The notes beneath the pieces are model-generated. The model was given only the letters and a program-made list of their open reading frames with translations, ran no database searches and was not told where the DNA came from. From Dama dama (Eukaryota; Chordata; Mammalia; Artiodactyla; Cervidae), in NCBI RefSeq assembly GCF_033118175.1, contig NC_083693.1, forward strand, positions 59,141,981 through 59,205,980: a stretch of DNA of 64,000 nucleotides. Direction: 5' to 3'. Position 1 is the stretch's first letter; each line of letters opens with the position of its first letter. A program made the position numbers and the translations under genes. Shown here in pieces: positions 11,503-21,973 of the stretch.

Positions 11503-11544
11503 TCAGTGACCTTCAAATTAGTCTTTCTGGTGTTAATAATGTTT

Positions 11545-11625
11545 TGTGAGAATCAGATGTGTTAGTACTCACAAATCTTGCTCTTGCATACAGTAAGCAC
11601 CCTATAAATGTTATCATGTCTATTT
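11545..11625 (+). mobile_element. MIR-like 3' fragment in the inverted-repeat loop
   Basis: TGCATACAGTAAGCACCCTATAAATGTTATCATG resembles the MIR/L2 3' end (GTAGGCACTCAATAAATGTT). It lies in the ~212-bp spacer between the two arms. Confidence 0.5.
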
Positions 11626-11714
11626 TATCTTTCTTCATTGAATTATTCCTGTGGAGTTCAGAATAATCATTTTAATGTTTAACATTTATTAATATATAGG
11701 TAGTTCAAAATACA

Positions 11715-11883
11715 GGTTATCTATGTGACAGGCAGCACATGTTTGTATTAGGTAATGGAAGAATAGGGGGAAATTAATTTTTCACAGATATATTTTGAAA
11801 GCATAATTCATAATACTTGGTGATAGATTAAAAATAAAAAAGAGAATGTGTAAAAAAGTGATATAAAAGGGAAAATGAAATTT
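11715..11883. repeat. Long inverted repeat, right arm
   Basis: Reverse-complement partner of 11335-11502: GGTTATCTATGTGACA, ATGTTTGTATTAGGTAATGG, AAATTAATTTTTCACAG, AGCATAATTCATAATACTTGG, GAAAATGAAATTT. Both arms are decayed to a similar degree. Confidence 0.85.
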
Positions 11884-14045
11884 CTCTAAAAGAAGAACAT
11901 GCCAGTCCCCTGGCCCATCACTGCCCAAACCGCATCATGCTGTAGCAAAGGTTTTTTTTTACTTGTTAATTTTCTCTGCACTTATGCATGATACTCTTAT
12001 ATTGCAGCTCACTGTTTTTCACATTTACATATCATCTATTGATTTCTCATCATGGTTTACTGTGGCCTGGCTTGTCTACTGCTTTCCTCACTTCCTCTCC
12101 CTCTAGCTCTCCAGGATTTTTAAAAAATATTAAAATTATTATTACATCTGTAATAAGCACTATATTCTTATAAACAAGTATTGGTCCCTGAGACCAGTCT
12201 TCCTTGTCTCTATAACCTTTTAGTTTTCCTAAATGCAATAATACATTTATCCTGTTTCTTTGCCTGATTTTCTTTGAAATCATCTTTATTTATACTTAAC
12301 ACTTTTACCACATGCATAAGTCTATCAGTGCCTTTGCCATGCTCTGATATGTGATTTCTGTTTTTATTTATGTATTTATGCAAGTATACATGTATATATG
12401 CATATATTTAGAAGAGAAAGAGAGTGTTGGCTTAAAAATGTAGTAGTTTTGGTTCACAATGAGTTAAACCCATCAAACGCAACTTTGTAAAGGAAATTTT
12501 CTGTTATCTCCTAAGTAGTTTCAGAAATATGAATTAGCTTTACCTAATTCACAAATCTGAAATTAAAACAGATAAAATTAGAACAAAATTATCCCTTCTT
12601 AAAGGATAGAAATTAATTAAGATTAATATCTAGTGTATTAGTGTTGAATTATACATACTCTGTTTCTCCTTAGTTTATGAGATTTTGGGTCATTCTAGAG
12701 TTTCTCTTTTAATGTCAGCATACTGGCATTTCGCATAAAAGATAACAGCAGAGCTTTTAAGGCATAATCTCATAATGGCCTTAACATTTTCAGCTGTATA
12801 AAAAGAGATCTGTGTATTTATTTCTAATGTTCATGAAGTAGTAAATTGTAGGAAATATTGGAATATAGATATAAAGTGCATAGGATAAAAACAGAAACAT
12901 CTATTCAAAAGTTACGGCTTTTATTACTTGGAAACGTGTTACTTGGAGGGCATGTATTTGCATAATTAGAGAAAAAAATCTTGCCAGATACGTTACCAAA
13001 TGATAGAAGGAAAATGTATGGAAGGAAAATAAAAAAGGAAATGAAAAAATGAATGACATTCATTAACCATCCTTTGATAACCTAAGATACCATCTGACTT
13101 TAATATTTCCTCCAGATAAAATCCTAAAACTGTCACAAAACCACAGGCTAATTTCTGTTTTGCAGATTAAAACTTCACAAATTCTGTTTGAGTAAGATCA
13201 TAATATCTTTCCAGATTTAAAGTTTAGAAACTTTTGTTTTTACAGTGCTTTATTTGTGTATAATGATTTTCTGAATCATCAGCAAATTTTATTGCTTATG
13301 TATTTCTAAGTTTAGGAGCTATTTCTAGTTTATATCTTTCTCTTCCTTTATTTTGAAGTAAAAGAAAAAATGACAGGCATGACCTTCCTTGCCAGTATCC
13401 TTGATGATATGTTTTTTCTCAAAAGTTTGAATATTTGCATTTGCTTCAAATTTGCACTTGCTCCAAGGTTGTGCTTAGTCTTTGTTCACTATTTAGTTCA
13501 TCCACAAGAGGACTATAATTGTTCACAATAAAAAGAAGTGAGTCTCGTAGTAACTTAAAGGGAAATATTTAGGTCAGCTTTCTCTAGTCATAAAATTTAT
13601 GTCAGCAGAACAGACTATATGTTTTAGATTTTAGGTATAGAGAAAATCTTTCAGATTCACTATAGTCTCTTCCATTTATTTTTACTTAAATACAGAACTT
13701 CTTTTGTTCTGCTTTTTCCTGTTATTGTAAAATGTTAATCCAATAAAATGTGTTTGCTTAAATAAATGTCATAGTTCAAATCTTGAAATTTGAATGGATC
13801 ATCTGTTTGTAGACATTAGATTAGCTTGAGAGAGTGGTAGTGCTGACACAGTCCAGTTTATTTTCATTCTCCACAATTTTTAACGTAAATGAAACTGATC
13901 AGATTGTGGATGAAAAAATTGTTACATTTAAGGCCTTGGATACATAGGTCATCTTTTGCTAAATAAACCAAACTGTCACTCGACTTCAATCTCCATACAC
14001 TCTCTTTGCCTTTTCTTCTTTAGATAATGGTACCTAAAATAATGG
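11884..14045. other. Unannotated AT-rich sequence
   Basis: About 2.2 kb without a gene, microsatellite or transposon that I recognise. Likely single-copy noncoding or very old repeat. Confidence 0.45.
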
Positions 14046-14152
14046 TTGGAGAAGGAAATGGCAACCCACTCCAGTATTTTTGCCAGAAAATCCCATGGAT
14101 GGAGGAGCATGGTGCATGCTACTGTCCATGGGGTTGCAAAGACATACGAGGT
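14046..14152 (+). mobile_element. BOVA monomer SINE, decayed
   Basis: TGGAGAAGGAAATGGCAACCC, CACTCCAGTATTTTTGCC, AAATCCCATGGATGGAGG and CTGTCCATGGGGTTGC follow the Bov-A monomer; the final 20-30 bp are lost or diverged. Confidence 0.85.
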
Positions 14153-14279
14153 TGAGTTTTTTCATCATCATGACACCTTTTTTTTGAGCTTGGTGTATAT
14201 AGTGTTCATTAAAATTTATCTGAACAGTAATAGAGTACAAAAAGTTCATCTATTGGAACCTCTTTTCTCCAAATACATG

Positions 14280-14371
14280 TATCTATACTCTTACTTCTAC
14301 ATACTAAGTATTTCTTTAACAGGGATACCCCAAATCAACATATCCAATATTGAACTCATAATTTTTCTTCT
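14280..14371 (+). mobile_element. L2 LINE fragment, left of nested L1
   Basis: Weak match to the L2 ORF2 block (AACATATCCAATATTGAACTCATAATTTTTCTTC). The element resumes at 14633 beyond an L1 tail. Confidence 0.55.
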
Positions 14372-14632
14372 GAAACCTATTATTTTTTTAAAAAAAATTA
14401 TTGGTATGTAGTTGATTTGCAACCTAGCATTAGTTTCAGGTGTACAGCAAAGTAAATCAGTAATATATGTACACATATGTCCACACTTTGAAAAGATTCT
14501 TTTCCCTATGGGCCATTACAGAGTCCTGAGTGAAGTTCCCTCCGCTATGCAGTAGGTGCTTACTAGTTAGCTACTTCATGTATAGTACTGCGTGTGTATG
14601 CCAATCCCAGTCTCCCAGTTGATTCTTTTTCT
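14372..14632 (-). mobile_element. L1 3' end fragment
   Basis: Antisense L1 3' UTR: TTATTGGTATGTAGTTGATTTGCAA, TTTCAGGTGTACAGCAAAGT, AGTTCCCTCCGCTATGCAGTAGGTGC. About 260 bp, strongly 5'-truncated, nested in L2. Confidence 0.8.
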
Positions 14633-15370
14633 CATTTTTCTCAATACGTACATTCAGTTTCTCAAGTCAGAAATCCAGAAGTCATCCACGGCAATGTTCC
14701 ATTTCCTTACCAATTCAAGTAGGATGTTACAGAAAACCCAAAGGAACTTTTTAGCCAGTCCGATATAATGTCAAGTTTATTGAATCTCCATTTTAATTAG
14801 TACCCAAGTCTATATACTGGATCTTGAGCTTCTCTGTCGACATCATGAGAGTCAGGGACACTGCCATTTCTCACCTTGAGTATTGTAATGTCATGCCTTT
14901 CTCCCACCCCAAAATAACTGCTGTATCATTTTTCTTAAAATGGAAAATGCTTACCATGGGTTTCATTTTATGGCCTCTCCATACCTCTTTATTACTCTCT
15001 AGCCTCATTTTATGCAATTTTCTTACAATAAGCACTAGATTAATAACCCTTTTTCAGCTGTTCTAAATTTCAGACATGTCCTGATCCAGGGTATTACACA
15101 CGATCTCTTTTCTTGTAATGCTCTCCCTTCTCTCCTTACTCATTTCCCTATTACTCATCTACCATTTAGCGTAAATTTCACTTCCTCAGAAAGCTTATTT
15201 TTACTTTGATAATATAATCCCTCTCAGCTTTATAATCCTAAATCATTCTGCAAGTTTCTTTTAAATTAATCATTTGCATAATTACAATTTTAGTATCTGT
15301 CAGTTCAACTATACTCCACGCCTCATGAAAACAGAGATTAGCTCTGTAAACATAGACTTATTTTGTTACA
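14633..15370 (+). mobile_element. L2 LINE, 3' portion
   Basis: Diverged L2 in sense orientation: GAAATCCAGAAGTCATCC, CACCTTGAGTATTGTAATGTC, TTGTAATGCTCTCCCTTC, TCACTTCCTCAGAAAGCTT. The order agrees with the L2 ORF2 C-terminus and 3' UTR. Ancient, no usable frame. Confidence 0.65.
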
Positions 15371-16410
15371 TTCCCTTTAAGATAACACAACATCCACAAA
15401 CAAAATTTTAAAGAGAAATGTATTCATTTCAGTGTTAAGAAAAAGACCACTGAGATCATGAATATTCACATCCATGAAGAGGTCATAACTTCCCAATGAT
15501 TCATTTTTAAAGTGTATTTCAGCAAAATGTTATAGTTTTCTTCATGTAAAATCCATGGTTACCAATTTCAGACGAATCATTAATTCTGCCTGCTGATTTA
15601 TGTTTATCTGATTCGCACCTCTCTGGGTATCTAGCAAAATCATTTCAAATCTGTTTCTTTCTCAGTAAACTTCAGAAGAGCAAAACTGTCACCAAATTTG
15701 TCCCCCAGTTCTGCAGATACTGTCTCCTTTACAGAAAAGTGAGAGAAAGCATCAGAAGAAAATTGCCACAATTTTTTACAGGAATAAAAACCTGCAAACA
15801 TCTGCCTAGATTTTTCTCATCCCCACTTTGAGATAGAGGAGACACACTTGCCCCTTCCTGGGGCCAGTGCTTCTGCCTATAATTTGCTTTTTTTCCTTCT
15901 GACTCTTGTCCCTCAAAATTTCTCTTTTCAAAATTATTTTTTAACACAATGGCATTTAAGTTGTTAAATGTCTCCCATTTATTTAAAAGAAGTTTTCTTC
16001 ATAAAGTCACCAAAACAACCCCAGTGTTCACTTTCATCTCTATGAAGTATTAGAAAACAAAATTAATATTTTAAATTAATCAAAAATAATTCTTTTAGAA
16101 TTTAAGAGTCATCAAGTAGGTGTCTATGGTGTTGGTAACATTTTTTTCTTTTTATCAAGGTCCTGCCTATGCCTCTAGTTTTACAGGAAGAATATTCATC
16201 AAGATATATACTTGTGAGATGTATACCTTCCTGGGTAGATATAATACTTAATAACAATTAAAAACGGGGAAATGTCCTTCATTCTTCATCTCCCACAAGT
16301 TATTGTGCCCTTTCACAGCCCAGGTTCTTGGAAGAGTTGTATTAATTTTTTCAATCCTCACTAAACTAAAATTTGGCTTCTGTTCCTATCACATTACTAA
16401 AACTGCACTT
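15371..16410. other. Unrecognised sequence with a coding-like minus-strand patch
   Basis: No repeat recognised. On the minus strand, about 15650-15830 has a short open frame ending in a stop with an ordinary amino-acid mix (AELGDKFGDSFALLKFTEKE), and a second frame at 15729-15947 reads 72 codons. No family recognised; possibly a decayed pseudogene or chance. Confidence 0.3.
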
Positions 16411-16414
16411 CTGT

Positions 16415-16596
16415 GAGAAATGATGTAATGAACTTACTTCCATTCTTCTATCCCTGGATCTCCCATCAACATTTGACATTGCTGAAGCACCCCTTCCTTC
16501 TTCAAGCTGTTTCCTCCCTTGTCTTCCATGATTCCACATCTGTTCCTTTGATGTGTCTCTGGTTGCTGTTTTTCATCTTCTTTTCAAGTTATTTTG
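16415..16596 (+). mobile_element. L2 LINE ORF2 fragment (start of a split copy)
   Basis: CATCAACATTTGACATTGCTG is the L2 reverse-transcriptase block Ala-Phe-Asp-Thr, followed by CCTTCCTTCTTCAAGCTGTTTCCTC. This copy is split three times and continues at 16798, 19102 and 19575. Confidence 0.7.
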
Positions 16597-16797
16597 TTAA
16601 GTCGCCGTTGTGTCTGGCTCTTTTGTGACCCCCGTGGACTGTAGCCTGCCAGGCTCCTCTGTCCATGGGATTTTCCAGGCAAGAATACTGGAGTTGGTTG
16701 CCATTTCCTTCTGCAGGGGCTCTTCCCAACCCAGGGACCGAACCCATGGTCTGCATTGCAGGCTGATTCTTTACTCCTGAGCACTGGGGAAGCCCCA
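16597..16797 (-). mobile_element. Bov-tA SINE nested in L2
   Basis: Minus-strand Bov-tA, tail side AAGTCGCCGTTGTGTCTGGC and head GGGGAAGCCCC at 16787-16797. Confidence 0.93.
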
Positions 16798-16819
16798 CCT
16801 TTCCAGATTATAAGGCTTT

Positions 16820-19091
16820 TTTTTTTTTTTCATTTATTTATTTTTTCAGTGGGTTTTGTCATACATTGACATGAATCAGCAATAGATTTACACGTATTCC
16901 CCATCCCGATCCCCCCTCCCACCTCCCTCTCCACCCGATTCCTCTGGGTCTTCCCAGTGCACCAGGCTCGAGCACTTGTCTCATGCATCCCACCTGGGCT
17001 GGTGACCTGTTTCACCATAGATAATATACATGCTGTTCTTTCAAAACATCCCACCCTCACCTTCTCCCACAGAGTTCAAAAGTCTGTTCTGTACATCTGT
17101 GTCTCTTTTTCTGTTTTGCATATAGGGTTATCGTTACCATCTTTCTAAATTCCATATATATGTGTTAGTATGCTGTAATGTTCTTTATCTTTCTGACTTA
17201 CTTCACTCTGTATAATGGGCTCCAGTTTCATTCATCTCATTAGGACTGGTTCAAATGAATTCTTTTTAACGGCTGAGTAATATTCCATGGTGTATATGTA
17301 CCACAGCTTCCTTATCCATTCATCTGCTGATGGGCATCTAGGTTGCTTCCATGTCCTGGCTATTATAAACAGTGCTGCGATGAACATTGGGGTGCACGTG
17401 TCTCTTTCAGATCTGGTTTCCTCAGTGTGTATGCCCAGAAGTGGGATTGCTGGGTCATATGGCAGTTCTATTTCCAGTTTTTTAAGAAATCTCCACACTG
17501 TTCTCCATAGCGGCTGTACTAGTTTGCATTCCCAGCAACAGTGTAAGAGGGTTCCCTTTTCTCCACACCCTCTCCAGCATTTATTGCTTGTAGACTTTTG
17601 GATAGCAGCCATCCTGACTGGCGTGTAATGGTACCTCATTGTGGTTTTGATTTGCATTTCTCTGACAATGAGTGATGTTGAGCATCTTTTCATGTGTTTG
17701 TTAGCCATCTGTGTGTCTTCTTTGGAGAAATGTCTGTTTAGTTCTTTGGCCCATTTTTTGATTGGGTCATTTATTTTTCTGGAATTGAGCTGCAGGAGTT
17801 GCTTGTATATTTTTGAGATTAATCCTTTGTCTGTTGCTTCATTTGCTGTTATTTTCTCCCAATCTGAGGGCTGTCTTTTCACCTTGCTTATAGTTTCCTT
17901 TGTTGTGCAAAAGCTTTTAAGTTTCATTAGGTCCCATTTGTTTAGTTTTGCTTTTATTTCCAATATTCTGGGAGGTGGGTCATAGAGGATCTTGCTGTGA
18001 TTTGTGTCGGAGAGTGTTTTGCCTATGTTCTCCTCTAGGAGTTTTATAGTCTCTGGTCTTACATTTAGATCTTTAATCCATTTTGAGTTTATTTTTGTGT
18101 ATGGTGTTAGAAAGTGTTCTAGTTTCATTCTTTTACAAGTGGTTGACCAGTTTTCCCAGCACCACTTGTTAAAGAGGTTGTCTTTTTTCCATTGTATATC
18201 CTTGCTTCCTTTGTCAAAGATAAGGTGTCCATAAGTTCGTGGATTTATCTCTGGGCTTTGTATTCTGTTCCATTGATCTATATTTCTGTCTTTGTGCCAG
18301 TACCATACTGTCTTGATGACTGTGGCTTTGTAGTATAGTCTGAAGTCAGGCAGGTTGATTCCTCCAGTTCCATTCTTCTTTCTCAAGATTACTTTGGCTA
18401 ATTGAGGTTTTTTGTATTTCCATACAAATTCTGAAATTATTTGTTCTAGTTCTGTGAAAAATACCGTTGGTAGATTGATAGGGATTGCATTGAATCTATA
18501 GATTGCTTTGGGTAGAATAGCCATTTTGACAATATTGATTCTTCCAATCCATAAGCATGGTATGTTTCTCCATCTGTTTGTGTCCTCTTTGATTTCTTTC
18601 ATCAGTGTTTTATAGTTTTCTATGTATAGGTCTTTTGTTTCTTTAGGTAGATATACTCCTAAGTATTTTATTCTTTTTGTTGCAATGGTGAATGGTATTG
18701 TTTCCTTAATTTCTCTTTCTGTTTTTTCATTGTTAGTATATAGGAATGCAAGGGATTTCTGTGTGTTAATTTTATATCCTGCAACTTTACTATATTCATT
18801 GATTAGCTCTAGTAATTTTCTGGAAGAGCCTTTAGGGTTTTCTATGTAGAGGATCATGTCATCTGCAAACAGCGAGAGTTTCACTTCTTCTTTTCCTATC
18901 TGGATTCCTTTTACTTCTTTTTCTGCTCTGATTGCTGTGGCCAAAACTTCCAACACTATGTTGAATAGCAGTGGTGAGAGTGGGCATCCTTGTCTTGTTC
19001 CTGATTTCAGGGGAAATGCTTTCAATTTTTCACCATTGAGGGTGATACTTGCTGTGGGTTTGTCATATATAGCTTTTATATTATTATTATA
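16820..19091 (-). mobile_element. Young ruminant L1, 5'-truncated
   Basis: T-run at 16820-16830 (poly-A of the minus strand), antisense L1 3' UTR to about 17140, then antisense ORF2 to 19091. A perfect 10-bp target-site duplication, ATAAGGCTTT, sits at 16810-16819 and 19092-19101, fixing both ends. The host sequence is an L2: GGCTTTAAATATTAAAC resumes right after the duplication. Length about 2.27 kb of a full-length L1 of roughly 6-8 kb. Confidence 0.97.
17232..19025 (-). pseudogene. L1 ORF2 C-terminal half (reverse transcriptase fragment)
   Basis: 597 codons without a stop. L1 ORF2 is a cytoplasmic endonuclease/reverse transcriptase of about 1,275 residues that carries out target-primed reverse transcription; this copy lacks the endonuclease and the N-terminal half of the RT. 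Visible: GTRQGCPLSPLLFN (residues 9-22), the catalytic FADD at 53-56, IKYLGVYLP at 119-127, and the C-terminal cysteine/histidine motif at 483-500 (C483, C487, H495, C500), where the usual HCWWEC reads HCCWEC. The frame ends at TGA (17232-17234) where mammalian ORF2 has TGG (Trp); beyond it the minus strand still encodes MKLEPIIQSEVSQKDK, so one nonsense change removed about 28 residues. The first Met is internal; the frame is open to the truncation point. It has no promoter and cannot encode an active protein. Confidence 0.96.
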
Positions 19092-19101
19092 ATAAGGCTT
19101 T

Positions 19102-19394
19102 AAATATTAAACTCCGCTGAGTTAAGGTCTTAGCTTTCTAACTTCATTCTATACCTTTCTTTCAGGCAGTCAGCTCTACCTCTAAGATTTTGATTGTTAT
19201 CTGTGTTATCATGATTTCAAGACTAATTTCTTTTTTTCTGGCCCAGAATTCTCCACTCAGTTTTAGACCCTTTTGCTAGATGTTTACTTTATGTTTCCAC
19301 TTTACTATTTCAGCGGTATTTCCAAGTCATATCCAATATTAGATTCATTCACTATCCTCTCCTCTTTGCCAGATGTTGTCTTTTTATACCATCA
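19102..19394 (+). mobile_element. L2 LINE fragment (middle of split copy)
   Basis: Resumes the L2 split by the L1. Diverged; identified mainly from position and GGCTTTAAATATTAAAC. Confidence 0.5.
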
Positions 19395-19574
19395 AAGTGA
19401 AAGTAAAAAGTGAAAGTTATTCAGTTGTGTCTGACTCTTGGTGCCCCTATGGACTTCTCTAAGCCAAAATACTGGAGTGGGTAACCTTTCCCTTCTCTAG
19501 GGGATCTTCCCAACTCAGGGACTGAACCCAGGTTCAAGCAGATTCTTCACCAGCTGAGGCACAATGGAAGCCCA
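19395..19574 (-). mobile_element. Bov-tA SINE, partly deleted, nested in L2
   Basis: AAAGTGAAAGTAAAAAGTGAAAG tail side and GGAAGCCC head; lacks about 25 bp of the body after CCTATGGACT. Flanks TATACCATCA (19385-19394) and TATACCTTCA (19575-19584) are a target-site duplication with one mismatch. Confidence 0.9.
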
Positions 19575-20180
19575 TATACCTTCAAACCACATCGTATTAG
19601 GTCCTCCTCCGTTGTGTTCTATTTCAGTGAACTATCTCTCACTATCCTCGCAGTCATCCATCATAATACTTCCCATCCATTTTTATTAGTCAGAAATTGG
19701 GAGATCAACCTTGACACCTTTCTTCCTTACCCTGACATCCAGTTTACCACAAAATTCCATAATTTTTACCTGAAAACTGTTCCCATCATCTCATGATCTC
19801 TCAAATAGACAATTGTAATACCTTTCTAAGTGATCTTCTTTCATTCTCTGCAAACTCCTCCAATCTATTTTCTGTATTGTAGAGTGTTTTGAAAGGCAGT
19901 TGTGATCATAATATTCTCTGTTCACTTAATTGCCAACTCATTTAGGTTAAACTCTAGATCCTTTAATACTACCTGTCTCACTAGTCTTCTTTTAATTCCT
20001 CTCTCCTCACAAGGGAACTTTTTGCATAATGTTTTTTTAACTTCATTAACTGTATTAAGAAATCACTTCCTTAGTGCATTTTTTTCTTGACCTTCAGACT
20101 CAGTCCACTTGCCCTGTTATGTTCACTCATAGATGTGCTGGTGCATATCACATGTATAATTTTACATTTATTTGTGTGTG
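19575..20180 (+). mobile_element. L2 LINE, 3' part of split copy
   Basis: GGGAGATCAACCTTGACACC and TAGACAATTGTAATACCTTTCTAAG follow the L2 order (CTTGGAGTCATCCTTGACTC; ATTACTGCAATAGCCTCCTAA in consensus). Very diverged. Confidence 0.6.
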
Positions 20181-21336
20181 TTTTTAATTACTTTTTCCAG
20201 TGGTGAATAACAACCATTTTTGGTAGAATTTTTTTTTTTTTCTGTTCTATAGTGAATTTAAATGACTTTGAAATTTTTAGCTTTTTAGAAGTCATAAAAG
20301 TATGGAAAGTATACAAAAATAAATGCCAGTCATTTTAATAAGAGATAGATTGTTCCCAACATTTTCTAGTTCCATTATGACCATTTGCTTGTTAATTTTC
20401 TTTTCACATTTTTATGAGTTTATCTCATAATTGGACTGTTTTCCTAAGGAAAAAATTCACTAGTGATTTCAAATTCAAAAATTTATTTTTAAAATTCCCT
20501 GTAAGTGATTTTATCCCCTTGCCCATTTAAAATATTGTGCATTTGTGTGTATGCTTAGGTTTACATAAGTTAGACTAGGACTCAAAAGGTATTATTTTCT
20601 TTTCTTGTTTTTTCCTACATAATTATTTATTGAATTTTCTGAGTCTGTACTTTTTTGTAGCAATTTCTTAAAATTATCCTCTAACATTTATAATATCCCC
20701 TTTTCATAAATTATTTTGTTTCACTTAAAAATGTATTTAGTTGAATGCTTAGTTCATCTACATTTATTATTATTCATGAAACTATTTAGAACTTTGGATT
20801 TATCACTAATGATATCCCTAAGTATATAAATTAGCTTTTGAGAAATGTTCCAATTATATTTAACTCATAAATATTTTGTAAGCAAATTTTTTTTCTTTTT
20901 AGATCAAAGAGTTATGTATTATTGTTATTATTATTAGCTTCCAAATATTTAGTTTATGGTTTTGGTATTTGTATCTGTCTGTTTAACTGGAGTTATGTGG
21001 CCCATACATTTTTGTTCTAGTTTTGTGCTGATATGGGAGAAATTTTCTTTAAGGTCTATAGGGTGATCAATATAGATATATAATAATATCTATAAACTTT
21101 AATTTCTAATTTATCATTTTAAATAAGTTCAATCCTCAAAAATCAAAGCTAACAATGTTAGAATTTTGATTAAATTGTTTTCTCCTGTTTCCATTAGCTT
21201 TGTCTTTTACTTTAATACCATGACTTGATACATAGACTCTTGTAAAAGGGTTGTCTTCCTTGTATCTGATATGTAATCTTCTGTATCAGTATTTGATCAG
21301 TGAAGCAGAACTGCTGTGAGTACTTTAGGATAAAGG
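20181..21336. other. Unannotated AT-rich sequence
   Basis: Strongly AT-rich. No gene or named repeat recognised. Confidence 0.45.
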
Positions 21337-21730
21337 ATGTGTAATAGGAAGTCAAATCCTGAAAAGGCCCTGGAAGAGTCAGCACAGCCACTCACTAGCG
21401 TCCTGCAGCCCTGGATACATCAGGTATCCACAGCTGGATACATCTGCGCTGCAGGGAGTCTGGGGACATCGGGAAGGTGGTGGGGACATCTGTGGCGGGC
21501 TGCTGATGCTCCTCCGGGTGTGGGTTGCTGGTCAGCAGTGTCGGGAGTTGGCGAGAGTGGCGTTGGAGTGCCTGCAGGTCACTGCGGTGAGATGGAGAGG
21601 GGAAGAGGTGTGGGCGGGTCCAGCTCGGAGCCACAGCGGCAGAGACAGGCTGGACCCGCCCTAACGCTTTCTCTCTGCTCGTCACCACGGTGATCTTTAG
21701 GCACTAACTAAGGGCGGCTGCTGCATTTCT
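21337..21730. other. Isolated CpG-rich, GC-rich block
   Basis: A ~350-bp GC-rich island (core 21390-21700) in AT-rich DNA, with well over a dozen CpG dinucleotides (for example GGCGGGTCC, CTCCGGG, ACCCGCCC). Open frames exist on both strands (118 codons plus, 97 minus), but GC-rich DNA lengthens chance frames and no domain is recognisable. It could be a CpG-rich LTR, a repeat consensus unknown to me, or a small CpG island. No TATA box, splice site or known promoter element is convincing. Confidence 0.5.
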
Positions 21731-21874
21731 TCTTTTCACATCTCACACACGTTTCTCTTTAGACAATCTCTACCATTAATCCCTGCCAGGAATTCTGGGA
21801 AGAGTAGCTTCAGTTTACAGATTTAAACATTTAAACATCACCATTGAAAACTTGGCATTTCTGTTTCACTTCCT

Positions 21875-21955
21875 AAATCTCATATATATATATGAGATTT
21901 ATATATATATATTTAACATATATATATATATTTATATATATATATATATATTTTT
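21875..21955. repeat. AT microsatellite with perfect 26-bp palindrome
   Basis: Positions 21875-21900 form a perfect palindrome (AAATCTCATATAT plus its reverse complement), followed by two more (TA)n runs. It abuts the 5' side of the BovB at 21974. Confidence 0.95.
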
Positions 21956-21973
21956 AATCCCTGAGTAAAGTGT

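Noticed and set aside
17287..18234. Three plus-strand frames of 76-114 codons
   Set aside because: Antisense shadows of L1 ORF2.
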